A stretch of 17,799 bases of DNA from an uncultured Thiotrichaceae bacterium (GCA_938038645.1 CALHTA010000109.1:1-17799); one strand, 5' to 3'; positions 1 through 7,415 are shown, counted from the first letter of the stretch. The notes: a model not told the origin generated them from the sequence alone. Made by a program: numbers and translations.

Positions 1-78
1 TATGACCATATGCCTGAGCAAGCGTTCTACATGGTTGGTGGTATTGATGAAGCCATCGAGAAAGCGGCTAAACTGTAA
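1..78 (+). CDS. atpD: ATP synthase F1 subunit beta, C-terminal end (partial)
   Basis: The first 26 codons of the window, open at the 5' edge, read YDHMPEQAFYMVGGIDEAIE followed by KAAKL and a TAA stop. This matches the conserved C-terminus of the catalytic beta subunit of F1Fo ATP synthase, including the HMPEQAFYMVG motif. Beta carries the catalytic nucleotide sites that make ATP in the cytoplasmic F1 head. The identification is supported by atpC starting 15 bases downstream, the usual end of the gammaproteobacterial atpIBEFHAGDC operon. Everything N-terminal lies outside the window. Confidence 0.95.
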   Translation, partial: YDHMPEQAFYMVGGIDEAIEKAAKL

Positions 79-93
79 TAGTGGAGTAATATC

Positions 94-519
94 ATGGCTA
101 CAACTATACGTTTGGATGTGGTAAGTGCTGAAGCTGAGCTTTTTTCTGGGGTTGTGAATGAAATCACGGCGCCTGGAGAAATGGGCGCTATGGGTATATT
201 GCCAGGTCATAGTCAGTTGATTGCTACGCTAAAGCCAGGTGAACTCAACTACAAAACAGACGAAGGCGTTTCTTCTTTGTTTGTTGCGGGTGGAATTATT
301 GAGGTGCAGCCTAATATCATTACGGTATTGGCTGACTCAGCGGTTCGAGCTGAAGATCTTGATGAGCAGGCGGCAGAAGATGCTGTTTCTCGTGCTCAAG
401 ACGCTTTAGCAGGAAAAGATCCGGAAGATTTGGATTATTCTGCAGTTCAAGCTGAGCTTGATGCGGCAAAAGCTCAGATCGAAATGATTCACCGTATTGG
501 TAAAACGTTGAGATCCTAA
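94..519 (+). CDS. atpC: ATP synthase F1 subunit epsilon
   Basis: This is the epsilon subunit of F1Fo ATP synthase, part of the central stalk that couples rotation to catalysis and restrains ATP hydrolysis. The 141-residue length fits the family (about 138-142). The N-terminal beta-sandwich shows typical segments: VSAEAELFSGVVNEITAPGE, then GAMGILPGHSQLIATLKPGE, then an FVAGGIIEVQPNIITVLAD stretch. The C-terminal part (about residues 86-139) is the expected helical hairpin, rich in Ala, Glu and Asp. A GGAG ribosome binding site sits just upstream of the ATG. It is the last gene of the atp operon and is followed by a strong terminator. Confidence 0.97.
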   Translation: MATTIRLDVVSAEAELFSGVVNEITAPGEMGAMGILPGHSQLIATLKPGELNYKTDEGVSSLFVAGGIIEVQPNIITVLADSAVRAEDLDEQAAEDAVSRAQDALAGKDPEDLDYSAVQAELDAAKAQIEMIHRIGKTLRS

Positions 520-545
520 GTAATTTAGGAGTCAGCTAAATTAAA

Positions 546-568
546 GGCGACCATTGGTCGCCTTTTTT
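546..568 (+). terminator. Rho-independent terminator of the atp operon
   Basis: A perfect 7-bp GC-rich stem, GGCGACC / GGTCGCC, with a 3-base ATT loop is followed directly by six T residues. AAA precedes the stem, so pairing could extend into the T run. It lies 27 bases after the atpC stop. Confidence 0.93.
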
Positions 569-663
569 GTATCGTATTTGTTGTAAAATAGCTGCAATAC
601 AGGTCGTTAATCGGGTTTTTAGGCATTTACACAAAAAAAGCGTCGCTTTATAGCACCTTTTTT

Positions 664-692
664 TTGAATGTGACTTGATTTAATACTATACT
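664..692 (+). promoter_or_regulatory. Candidate sigma-70 promoter of the repeat lipoprotein gene
   Basis: TTGAAT at 664-669 and TATACT at 687-692 are separated by 17 bases, close to consensus at both boxes. Transcription would start near 699, giving a leader of about 75 bases before the ATG at 773. The AT-rich, A/T-tracted stretch just upstream (about 631-665) could act as an UP-like element; that part is inference. Confidence 0.65.
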
Positions 693-772
693 TGCGATGC
701 GGATAAACAATAATATATAGATCGTTTGTTCAATCTAAATCTACGCAGTTAACTAGTTAAAGGATGTATTAC

Positions 773-1828
773 ATGAAAATTAAACATCAACTCTCGATTG
801 CAACTTTAGTGATGGCTGGTGTCTTCACAACAGGTTGTTCTCAGCAGTCAGTGATGGGTGAAGGTGGTTCTCAAGTTGCGGGCGGCCAGCAAGTGTCTGG
901 TGGTTCTCAAGTTGCAGGCGGCCAGCAAGCAGCTGGTGGATCTCAGGTTGCGGGCGGTCAGCAAGCAGCAGGTGGTTCTCAAGTAGCTGGTGGTCAGCAA
1001 GCAGCAGGCGGTCAAGCGGCTGGTGGTCAGCAAGTAGCTGGCGGTCAACAAGCAGCAGGCGGTCAAGCCGCTGGTGGACAGCAGGCAGCTGGTGGTCAGC
1101 AAGTAGCGGGTGGTCAGCAAGGTGCTGCAGCTCCTATGGACGCACAGCCAACTCCTACAGTTCAGCCTACAGCGCCTAAGCCAATGGCAGCGCCTAAGCC
1201 AATGCCTAAGCCTAAGCAGATGCAAAAGCCTAAGCCAATGTCAGCAGGTAACTGCCACGGTCACGCAAAGAACAAGATGACTAAGGTTGTTAGACACTGC
1301 CACAAAAACCCAACGGGCAAGCATGGCCACAAGGGTAAGCAGATGGCTAAGAAAGCTGCTCCAGCTGTAAGAACTGTTACTAAGACTGTTTATAAGTCTG
1401 TACCAAAGATCATTTATAAAGAGCGTGTTGTATACAAGCCTGTTTATAAGACTAAGACAGTTTACAAGACAAAGACTAACACAGTTTACGTTCCAGCTAA
1501 GAAAGCTCCAGTTAAAAGAGCTGCTCCTAAGCCAGTAAACCGTTGGTGTCACGCTCATGCTGCTAACAGCATGACTAAGAGCATGCGTCATTGTCACAAG
1601 TACAACCAGCGTAATCACAGCCACATGTACGGTGGTGGACAGCGTAAAGCAGCAGCTCCTATGGCTCCTCGTCCAGCAGCACCAGCCGCTCCAAAGGCTC
1701 CACAGCAGGTTGATGTATTTGCTCTTCAGACTAAGTTGAAGGCTAAGGGTTACTACAAAGGTCCAATCGATGGTGTTGTAGGTAGCGGAACTCGCGCGGC
1801 TCTACAGCAGTTCATGCAGAACCGTTGA
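773..1828 (+). CDS. Repeat-rich lipoprotein with two Cys/His modules and a PG_binding_1 domain
   Basis: I do not recognise a named gene. I chose the ATG at 773 over the one at 764, because AAAGGA (759-764) is 8 bases before it and the signal peptide then begins MKIKHQL. Numbering below is from 773. A hydrophobic signal ends in FTTGC, a slightly atypical lipobox giving a lipidated Cys22. Then come 15 units of a Gly/Gln repeat (about 31-118), a Pro/Lys/Met stretch, a Cys/His module (161-186), a Lys/Tyr/Val-rich stretch (about 204-240), a second Cys/His module with identical spacing (259-284), an Ala/Pro linker, and a C-terminal peptidoglycan-binding repeat. That last part contains LQTKLKAKGYYKGPIDGVVG and SGTRAALQQF. 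The likely location is the periplasm or outer membrane, touching peptidoglycan. Metal binding by the Cys/His modules is inference. Its own promoter and terminator suggest it is transcribed alone. Confidence 0.85.
   Translation: MKIKHQLSIATLVMAGVFTTGCSQQSVMGEGGSQVAGGQQVSGGSQVAGGQQAAGGSQVAGGQQAAGGSQVAGGQQAAGGQAAGGQQVAGGQQAAGGQAAGGQQAAGGQQVAGGQQGAAAPMDAQPTPTVQPTAPKPMAAPKPMPKPKQMQKPKPMSAGNCHGHAKNKMTKVVRHCHKNPTGKHGHKGKQMAKKAAPAVRTVTKTVYKSVPKIIYKERVVYKPVYKTKTVYKTKTNTVYVPAKKAPVKRAAPKPVNRWCHAHAANSMTKSMRHCHKYNQRNHSHMYGGGQRKAAAPMAPRPAAPAAPKAPQQVDVFALQTKLKAKGYYKGPIDGVVGSGTRAALQQFMQNR
863..1126 (+). repeat. In-frame tandem repeat, 18-bp unit (GG[SQ]Q[VA]A), about 15 copies
   Basis: The coding sequence repeats a 6-residue unit, GGSQVA or GGQQAA, 15 times. 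Two units are shortened by one residue (GGQAA), so the period is 18 bp with two 15-bp exceptions. The first half also shows a 36-bp super-repeat, GGSQVAGGQQ[VA][AS], in four consecutive pairs. The DNA units differ by synonymous and single-base changes, so the array is not freshly amplified, but it is similar enough for slippage or recombination to change copy number in frame. Confidence 0.9.
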
Positions 1829-1879
1829 TAGACTAAATATACTGAACTAGTATATCTTCTCAGTTTGACTGAGATAGAG

Positions 1880-1915
1880 ATGGGATTGAGGTCTAACTTC
1901 AATCCCATTTTTTTT
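1880..1915 (+). terminator. Rho-independent terminator after the repeat lipoprotein gene
   Basis: A 10-bp stem, ATGGGATTGA (1880-1889) with TCAATCCCAT (1899-1908), is followed by eight consecutive T residues. A smaller hairpin, CTCAGT-TTG-ACTGAG (1859-1873), lies immediately upstream, so the transcript would end in two stacked hairpins. Confidence 0.9.
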
Positions 1916-1942
1916 AGATAAAAAAAATGTAATGAATCAAAG

Positions 1943-1971
1943 TTAATATCAACATGTAAATACAGTATTAT
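1943..1971 (+). promoter_or_regulatory. Weak candidate promoter for the exported protein gene
   Basis: TTAATA (1943-1948) and TATTAT (1966-1971) lie 17 bases apart in a very AT-rich stretch between a terminator and the next ORF. Only three or four positions of each box match, so this is a plausible rather than a firm assignment. Confidence 0.35.
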
Positions 1972-2019
1972 CAGAATCTTAGGATGTATAAACCATAATA
2001 AAATCGGAATTTAGAGCTT

Positions 2020-3267
2020 ATGGATAAGAAAATAAAGGGTTACATAATAAACAGCATGCTAGTGCTGATATTCTTGTTTGGATCAACAGCCCATGCAGCA
2101 GTCTGGAAAGCTAAAAATACTTGGGATGAACGGTGGGAAAACAACTATCGAGCATGGGTGACAAAGTATTGGAACGAAGAGTTTTTCATGGATGAAAAAA
2201 AGCCTTTGTACTACAAGTTTGAACATGACTGTGCAGATGCAGTCTATGCAATGCGCTTGATATTCTCATATGAGCACAGACTCCCGTTTGTCATCCATAA
2301 CCCTATGAAGAAAAAGGGTTATATTACTAATAATATGAAAAAATGGGATAAGCTTCCTGAGCATAAGCGTGTACGAAAGTTCCTTGATTATATAGCGAAT
2401 ATAGGAAGCACGACCTCACTTAAAAAGGATACATATCCTATTGCTATGAATGCAATTAAGCCGGGCGATGTTTATGTGGCTCCAGGAGTGCACTCATATA
2501 CGATCGTTGATGTGACTGATGCAGGTGTTGCAGAAGTTGTGTATTCAACTACCCCTAAAGCTGTTCGTTTTTTAGATCGAATTGAATCATTCCCATTTTA
2601 TGTTCCAGAAGATCAGAAAAACTTTAGTGATGGATACAGACGTTTTGTGCAGCCTCAAAATATCAAAAAATCCTTGAAGAAGCAGCCAGGCTACAGCACA
2701 GAACAGTTTGAAGTGGCAAAAGCCGTAAAACAAAACTACGTGCGTTTTACGGATATTTTGTCAAGTGCGCTTGGTAAAAGAAAAGAAACGGCAGAAGAAA
2801 AATCTTTACGCTTAATGATTGCTCTTTGCCAATATGCAAACGATCGCGCAGTGTATGTGTATGATGCACTTTGGCATTTGCAAAAAATTCGTAAAGAAGG
2901 TCGTCAGTGTATGACACGAGGTGAGTACAACAGTTACTCAACTCCATCAAGAGACCGCAGGCTGAAAGCATTTTTCAATGCGATTGGTGAGCATCATGCG
3001 AGAACAAAAGCAACGGCAGGAAATAGTCAGCAAGAACAGTGGACTAGAACGTTGTTTTCTCAAACTGACCCTACACCTGCGCAAAAGAAACAGCTAAATG
3101 ATTTCTGCATGGTTCAGATGAGTCTAGGTGAAAATTATCATATGCCATTAAGAGCACTGCGCCAAAACTTATACGCTGGCTTTGTATCCTCAAACCCAAA
3201 TGCTCCTTTAGAATACCGCTGGGGTGTTGTGCCAAAGAAGTTCAAAACATCTTGTAAGGTTTATTGA
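2020..3267 (+). CDS. Exported protein, possible NlpC/papain-like cysteine hydrolase core
   Basis: I do not recognise a named family. The 415-residue protein starts with a clear Sec signal peptide: charged MDKKIK, a hydrophobic core, and a probable cut after AHA near residue 26. The N-terminal half has a Cys in an EHDCADAVYAM context (Cys71) and, about 80 residues later, KPGDVYVAPGVHSYTIVDV with His158. The order is Cys at a helix start, then a PGD turn, then His on a strand. That order resembles NlpC/P60, CHAP and related papain-fold amidases, but a third catalytic residue and overall similarity are unproven. The C-terminal half is mostly helical, with three more Cys (near 274, 298 and 363). 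It follows the peptidoglycan-binding lipoprotein gene, but a terminator separates them. The ribosome binding site is weak. Cell-wall hydrolysis is inference. Confidence 0.75.
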   Translation: MDKKIKGYIINSMLVLIFLFGSTAHAAVWKAKNTWDERWENNYRAWVTKYWNEEFFMDEKKPLYYKFEHDCADAVYAMRLIFSYEHRLPFVIHNPMKKKGYITNNMKKWDKLPEHKRVRKFLDYIANIGSTTSLKKDTYPIAMNAIKPGDVYVAPGVHSYTIVDVTDAGVAEVVYSTTPKAVRFLDRIESFPFYVPEDQKNFSDGYRRFVQPQNIKKSLKKQPGYSTEQFEVAKAVKQNYVRFTDILSSALGKRKETAEEKSLRLMIALCQYANDRAVYVYDALWHLQKIRKEGRQCMTRGEYNSYSTPSRDRRLKAFFNAIGEHHARTKATAGNSQQEQWTRTLFSQTDPTPAQKKQLNDFCMVQMSLGENYHMPLRALRQNLYAGFVSSNPNAPLEYRWGVVPKKFKTSCKVY

Positions 3268-3286
3268 TCTAATTTTGTTTACAAAG

Positions 3287-3311
3287 AGCGGCCAAATAGT
3301 GGCCGCTTTTT
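3287..3311 (+). terminator. Rho-independent terminator after the exported protein gene
   Basis: A perfect 8-bp stem, AGCGGCCA / TGGCCGCT, with a 5-base AATAG loop runs into five T residues. It begins 19 bases after the stop codon. Confidence 0.92.
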
Positions 3312-3334
3312 GCTATTGTTCTCTTATCGAAAAG

Positions 3335-3365
3335 TTAAGCGATTTGTGAAAAAATTAACTATAAT
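3335..3365 (+). promoter_or_regulatory. Candidate promoter of the glmU-glmS-moaDE run
   Basis: A perfect -10 box TATAAT at 3360-3365 is paired with a poor TTAAGC (3335-3340) at a long 19-base spacing. The start would be near 3372, about 45 bases before glmU. No better -35 is visible. Confidence 0.45.
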
Positions 3366-3416
3366 AGAACTGATTATCTATTTATCACTTTTATAATTAA
3401 TAAAAAGCCATTTTCC

Positions 3417-4790
3417 ATGAATATCAAATCTATCATTCTTGCTGCCGGCAAAGGTTCACGTATGCGTTCAGACTTGCCAAAAGTTATGCATACCATCGGC
3501 GGTAAGGCGATGCTTCATCACGTAGTATCGACCTGTAAATCATTAGGAGCGGGCTCTGTAATTGGCGTGGTAGGACATCATGCAGAAGTTGTTATTAATA
3601 GTATGCCAAATGAAGAAATCACTTGGGTTCGTCAAGAAGATCAATTAGGAACGGGCCATGCCGTGATGCAGGCGATTCCTGAGATAGATGATAATGATGT
3701 TGTTCTAATAGCCTATGGCGATGTCCCACTAGTCAGAGCTGAGACTTTAAAACCGTTGTGTGATTGTATCGGCGAGTATGATTTTGCACTGTTAACCAGC
3801 AAGCTTGATAATCCTTTTGGTTTAGGAAGGATTGTAAGGGGCGGTAATAATGAAATTCTTAAAATCATTGAAGAAAAAGATGCCGATGATGAGATTAGAA
3901 AAATACAGGAAATAAATACGGGTATCGTCGCGGCTAAAGGAGCGTATCTTAAACGTTGGTTATCTTTGTTAGATAACGACAACGCACAAAAAGAATATTA
4001 TTTAACTGATTGTGTAGCCCATGCGGTGGCGGAAGGTGCAAAAGTCACTTCGGTGGATTGCCAAGATCCAAATGAGGTTCAGGGAGTTAACAACCGCCAA
4101 CAACAGGCAATGCTGGAGCGTGCTTATCAGCTAAACCAAGTTAATAGTTTGATGTCAGAGGGCGTCACAGTATTGGATCCTTCTCGCTTAGATATCCGTG
4201 GTTCCGTGTCGGTTGGAAAAGACGTGTTAATCGATATAAACGTGGTTTTAATCGGTGATGTCAAAATGGGCGATAATGTGACAATTGAGCCAAACTGTAT
4301 TTTAGAGAATGCGGTGATTGGTTCAGGAGTGACGGTGAAGGCTAATTCTGTCATCGAGGATGCCATTATTGGTGATGACTGTGACATTGGGCCATTTGCT
4401 AGAATTCGCCCGGGTACAGTATTATCATCTCGCTCGAAAGTTGGTAACTTTGTTGAAATAAAGAAAAGTGTGGTTGGTGAGGGTAGTAAAATCAGCCACC
4501 TCAGCTATATTGGCGATACAGAAATGGGTTCCAACGTCAATATTGGCGCCGGTACAATTACCTGCAATTATGATGGTGTAAATAAATTTAAAACGATCAT
4601 CGGAAATGACGTCTTTGTAGGTTCAGACTCACAATTAGTTGCGCCTGTTAAAATTGGTGATGGATCAACCATCGGCGCGGGTTCTACAATTACTAAAGAC
4701 GCTCCTGAACAACAACTGACTTTGTCTCGATCGAAACAAATTAGCATTCCTAGTTGGACTAGACCCCAGAAAAACAATCAAGGTAAATAA
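3417..4790 (+). CDS. glmU: Bifunctional GlcNAc-1-P uridyltransferase / GlcN-1-P acetyltransferase
   Basis: GlmU makes UDP-GlcNAc from glucosamine-1-phosphate in two cytoplasmic steps, feeding peptidoglycan and lipid A. At 457 residues it has the usual length. The N-terminal pyrophosphorylase domain opens with the nucleotide-binding signature LAAGKGSRMRSDLPKVMH and has QLGTGHA, YGDVPL and EKDA motifs. From about residue 245 the sequence becomes a left-handed beta-helix of hexapeptide repeats. The acetyltransferase site shows His361 in SHLSYIGD and NIGAGTITCNYDG, with a Lys-rich tail. No good ribosome binding site precedes the ATG, although the start matches the family N-terminus. glmS follows after 2 bases, so the two are very probably co-transcribed. 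Confidence 0.97.
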   Translation: MNIKSIILAAGKGSRMRSDLPKVMHTIGGKAMLHHVVSTCKSLGAGSVIGVVGHHAEVVINSMPNEEITWVRQEDQLGTGHAVMQAIPEIDDNDVVLIAYGDVPLVRAETLKPLCDCIGEYDFALLTSKLDNPFGLGRIVRGGNNEILKIIEEKDADDEIRKIQEINTGIVAAKGAYLKRWLSLLDNDNAQKEYYLTDCVAHAVAEGAKVTSVDCQDPNEVQGVNNRQQQAMLERAYQLNQVNSLMSEGVTVLDPSRLDIRGSVSVGKDVLIDINVVLIGDVKMGDNVTIEPNCILENAVIGSGVTVKANSVIEDAIIGDDCDIGPFARIRPGTVLSSRSKVGNFVEIKKSVVGEGSKISHLSYIGDTEMGSNVNIGAGTITCNYDGVNKFKTIIGNDVFVGSDSQLVAPVKIGDGSTIGAGSTITKDAPEQQLTLSRSKQISIPSWTRPQKNNQGK

Positions 4791-4792
4791 AT

Positions 4793-6631
4793 ATGTGTGG
4801 AATAGTAGGAGCAATAGCTCAGCGTAATGTAACCGAGATTCTAATTGAAGGTTTACGACGCTTAGAATATCGCGGATATGATTCTGCAGGTGCCGCCGTG
4901 CTTGATCGAGACTGCTTAATTAAACGTACTCGAGCATTAGGTAAAGTTATTGAGCTTGAAAATAAATTAGAAAAAGAGCCGCTAAAAGGTTCAATTGGTA
5001 TTGCTCATACACGGTGGGCAACGCATGGCGCTCCTGCAGAGCACAATGCGCACCCGCACATTAGTAATGACCGAATAGCCGTTGTTCACAACGGTATTAT
5101 AGAAAACTATGAGGAGCTACGGTCAGATCTTATTGAACAGGGTTATCAGTTCACTTCGGAGACTGACACTGAAGTTGTGGTTCATCTAATCGATACCTAT
5201 CTTAAGCCTGGCGTTTCATTGCTTGATGCTGTGAATCAAGCGACTAAGGTTTTAAGAGGTGCTTATGCATTGGGGGTGATAGCAAAAGATGACCCTAATG
5301 TATTAATCGCTGTTCGAGAAGGAAGTCCCTTGGTCCTTGGTTTAGGGATTGGAGAATATTTTATCGGTTCTGATATCCAAGCGCTGTTGCCAGTGACTAA
5401 TCGTTTTATTTATTTAGAAAATGGCGATTCGGTAAAAATGACACTGGAAGGCTATGAGATCTTCGATGCTGATGGAAATTCAGTCACACGGAATATAAAA
5501 GAGTCTTCTGCCAGCTCGATGGATTCAGAGTTGGGTGAATACCGCCATTACATGCTTAAAGAGATTTATGAGCAGCCGGTTTCCGTGCAAAATACCCTGA
5601 CAGGCCGAGTTGAGAAAGCCAATATGCGTGATTGCATTGTCGGTGATCAAGAAAAACTAAAAGCGGTGTTTGAGAAGGTGCGCGAGGTACAAATAATCGC
5701 TTGTGGAACTAGCTATCATGCAGGTCTGACTGCAAAATATTGGATAGAGAGCTTGGCCGATATATCTTGCCAAGTTGAGGTTGCTAGCGAATATCGTTAT
5801 CGGCGCCAACCTCAACGAGACGATGTCTTGTTTGTAACAATTTCACAGTCTGGAGAAACGGCTGATACCTTAGCAGCGCTTGAGAACGTTAAGCAGAATG
5901 GGTGCTTAGCGACGCTTTCAATTTGCAATGTTCCTGAAAGTTCACTAACTCGGGAGTCTGATTTCGCGTTAATGACAGTTGCTGGTCCAGAAATCGGGGT
6001 TGCTTCCACTAAAGCTTTTACAACGCAGCTTGTTGCCCTGCAGCTGTTAACAATTGCTCTAATGCAGCGTGACCCAGAAAACGATGAGCTAGCTAAAGAA
6101 ATGATTGGTAATCTTAAGCAATTACCTGCGCTACTTGAGGTTGCTTTACAGCAAGATAAAGCGATAAAGCAAATGGGTGAGGCATTTATTGATAAAAACC
6201 ATGCATTATTTCTTGGTCGTGGGGATCTTTATCCCATTGCTATGGAGGGTGCGCTTAAATTGAAAGAAATCTCTTATATTCATGCAGAAGCTTATCCTGC
6301 TGGTGAATTAAAGCATGGGCCGCTAGCCTTGGTTGATAGCGAAATGCCAATCGTTGCAGTTGCTCCAAAAACTAATCTACTTGAGAAGTTAAAATCTAAC
6401 CTTGAAGAAGTTCGTTCTAGAGGCGGAGTACTGTATTTATTTGCTGATGAAGCGGCAGATATAACAGAGCAAGAAAATATTCATATCATTAGAGTACCAG
6501 CAGTACCTGAGAGCCTGATTCCCATTATCTACACTATTCCGTTACAATTATTGTCCTATCATGTTGCGGTTTTCAAAGGAACAGATGTTGATAAGCCAAG
6601 AAACCTCGCTAAGTCGGTTACTGTTGAGTAA
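4793..6631 (+). CDS. glmS: Glutamine-fructose-6-phosphate aminotransferase (isomerizing)
   Basis: GlmS makes glucosamine-6-phosphate from fructose-6-phosphate and glutamine, the entry step of amino-sugar synthesis, and so supplies the pathway completed by GlmU. The protein starts MCGIVG, so removing Met exposes the catalytic Cys of the glutamine amidotransferase domain. HTRWATHG, HNGIIENY and TDTE follow in that domain. Two SIS sugar-isomerase domains follow, with ACGTSYHAG, SQSGETADT and the closing PRNLAKSVTVE. The length of 612 residues is normal. It starts 2 bases after glmU, with AAGGT about 8 bases upstream as ribosome binding site. I see no leader long enough for a GlmY/GlmZ-type control site between the genes, unlike the Escherichia arrangement. 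Confidence 0.98.
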   Translation: MCGIVGAIAQRNVTEILIEGLRRLEYRGYDSAGAAVLDRDCLIKRTRALGKVIELENKLEKEPLKGSIGIAHTRWATHGAPAEHNAHPHISNDRIAVVHNGIIENYEELRSDLIEQGYQFTSETDTEVVVHLIDTYLKPGVSLLDAVNQATKVLRGAYALGVIAKDDPNVLIAVREGSPLVLGLGIGEYFIGSDIQALLPVTNRFIYLENGDSVKMTLEGYEIFDADGNSVTRNIKESSASSMDSELGEYRHYMLKEIYEQPVSVQNTLTGRVEKANMRDCIVGDQEKLKAVFEKVREVQIIACGTSYHAGLTAKYWIESLADISCQVEVASEYRYRRQPQRDDVLFVTISQSGETADTLAALENVKQNGCLATLSICNVPESSLTRESDFALMTVAGPEIGVASTKAFTTQLVALQLLTIALMQRDPENDELAKEMIGNLKQLPALLEVALQQDKAIKQMGEAFIDKNHALFLGRGDLYPIAMEGALKLKEISYIHAEAYPAGELKHGPLALVDSEMPIVAVAPKTNLLEKLKSNLEEVRSRGGVLYLFADEAADITEQENIHIIRVPAVPESLIPIIYTIPLQLLSYHVAVFKGTDVDKPRNLAKSVTVE

Positions 6632-6645
6632 GAAAGGAGTTAATC

Positions 6646-6882
6646 ATGCAAACCATTAAAGTTTTATATTTTGCTAGTTTGCGTGAGCTAATAGGTACGT
6701 CTGAAACGAGTATAGAAGCCACTGGGCCTGTTGGTGCTGCTGCTGTTTGGAAGGCGGTAAATCCATCTGTTGAGCTGCCAGGTTCCAGTCTTGTCGCTAT
6801 TAATCAAAGCTATGCATCTTTGGACTCAATGGTTCAGCCCGGTGATGAAGTTGCATTTTTCCCTCCTGTAACGGGTGGGTAA
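6646..6882 (+). CDS. moaD: Molybdopterin synthase sulfur carrier subunit
   Basis: This is the small ubiquitin-like subunit of molybdopterin synthase. Its C-terminal thiocarboxylate donates the dithiolene sulfurs that convert cPMP to molybdopterin. The 78-residue protein shows the IKVLYFASLRELIG start, a PGDEVAFFPPVTGG end and the invariant terminal Gly-Gly. An AAAGGAG ribosome binding site lies 6 bases before the ATG. It starts 14 bases after glmS and is followed at once by moaE, so the four genes form one run. moaA, moaB and moaC are not in the window. Confidence 0.96.
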   Translation: MQTIKVLYFASLRELIGTSETSIEATGPVGAAAVWKAVNPSVELPGSSLVAINQSYASLDSMVQPGDEVAFFPPVTGG

Positions 6883-6883
6883 A

Positions 6884-7336
6884 ATGACATCCTTAATTCG
6901 AGTTCAAACAGACGCATTAGAGCCATGGCAGGAAATCGCTAAATTTCAAACAGATAATTTCAACGGTCATACTGACTTTGGTGCAACAGCTACTTTTGTA
7001 GGAACAATGCGAGACCTGAATGAGGGGGATGAAGTCTTTGAAATGACGCTAGAACATTACCCTGCAATGACAGAAAAGAAATTAGCAGAAATAGTTGTTG
7101 AAGCTGAGTCAAAGTGGCCACTGCTACATACGTTATTGATGCATCGAGTTGGTATTATTAAACCGGCTGATCCGATCGTATTGGTCGCTGTCTGGTCTGC
7201 TCATCGTGCTGCAGCTTTTGATGCTTGCCGTTTCTTGATGGAAGCTCTAAAACACCAGGCTCCATTTTGGAAGAAAGAAAATTTAGTGTCTGGCCAGTCG
7301 CGCTGGATAGCAAAAAACACCCCTGGCATCAGCTAA
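6884..7336 (+). CDS. moaE: Molybdopterin synthase catalytic subunit
   Basis: MoaE is the large subunit of molybdopterin synthase, forming a heterotetramer with MoaD and catalysing sulfur transfer to cPMP. The 150-residue protein contains the family hallmarks: GATATFVGTMRDLNEGD, LEHYPAMTEK, a central HRVGIIKPADPIVLVAVWSA segment, AFDACRFLMEALKHQAPFWK with the Lys residues expected at the active site, and a final RWI. I prefer the ATG at 6884, one base after the moaD stop. A GTG at 6875 in the same frame would overlap moaD by 8 bases and add only three residues; the sequence alone cannot exclude it. Confidence 0.96.
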   Translation: MTSLIRVQTDALEPWQEIAKFQTDNFNGHTDFGATATFVGTMRDLNEGDEVFEMTLEHYPAMTEKKLAEIVVEAESKWPLLHTLLMHRVGIIKPADPIVLVAVWSAHRAAAFDACRFLMEALKHQAPFWKKENLVSGQSRWIAKNTPGIS

Positions 7337-7376
7337 TCAAGCGCTCTGTCTTACGTTATTTTGAGCAAATATTTTC

Positions 7377-7403
7377 TCGCCAACTCTGAAGCAGGGTTGG
7401 CGA
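7377..7403. repeat. Inverted repeat between convergent moaE and the glycine-zipper lipoprotein
   Basis: TCGCCAAC (7377-7384) and GTTGGCGA (7396-7403) form a perfect 8-bp stem. With the flanks it extends to about 13 bp with one mismatch, pairing TTTT on the left with AAAA on the right. On neither strand does a T run follow the stem, so it is not a standard intrinsic terminator. It may still reduce read-through between the convergent genes. Confidence 0.6.
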
Positions 7404-7415
7404 AAAAAGAATGCT

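Noticed and set aside
637..649. AAAGCGTCGCTTT hairpin followed at a distance by T residues
   Set aside because: The stem is only 5 bp with a 3-base loop, and the T run is not adjacent. The real atp terminator is at 546-568.
848..1225. Long open frame opposite the repeat region (Leu/Cys/Thr/Arg-rich)
   Set aside because: It is the antisense shadow of the Gly/Gln repeat. Its low-complexity translation follows from the repeat, and no ribosome binding site supports it.
1241..1624. 127-codon antisense frame opposite the Cys/His region
   Set aside because: The opposite strand encodes a clear lipoprotein with a C-terminal PG-binding domain. The antisense product is Ser/Val/Leu-rich with no recognisable motif.
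4568..4777. Small minus-strand ORFs inside glmU, glmS, dnaB, rnd and aroC
   Set aside because: All lie within strongly supported conserved genes and show no family motif. They are shadows.
4791..4792. GlmY/GlmZ-type sRNA control site between glmU and glmS
   Set aside because: Only 2 bases separate the genes, so there is no leader of the kind used in Escherichia.
7377..7403. Bidirectional terminator between moaE and the lipoprotein gene
   Set aside because: The stem is good, but T residues precede it and A residues follow it on both strands, the reverse of a terminator. It is listed only as an inverted repeat.
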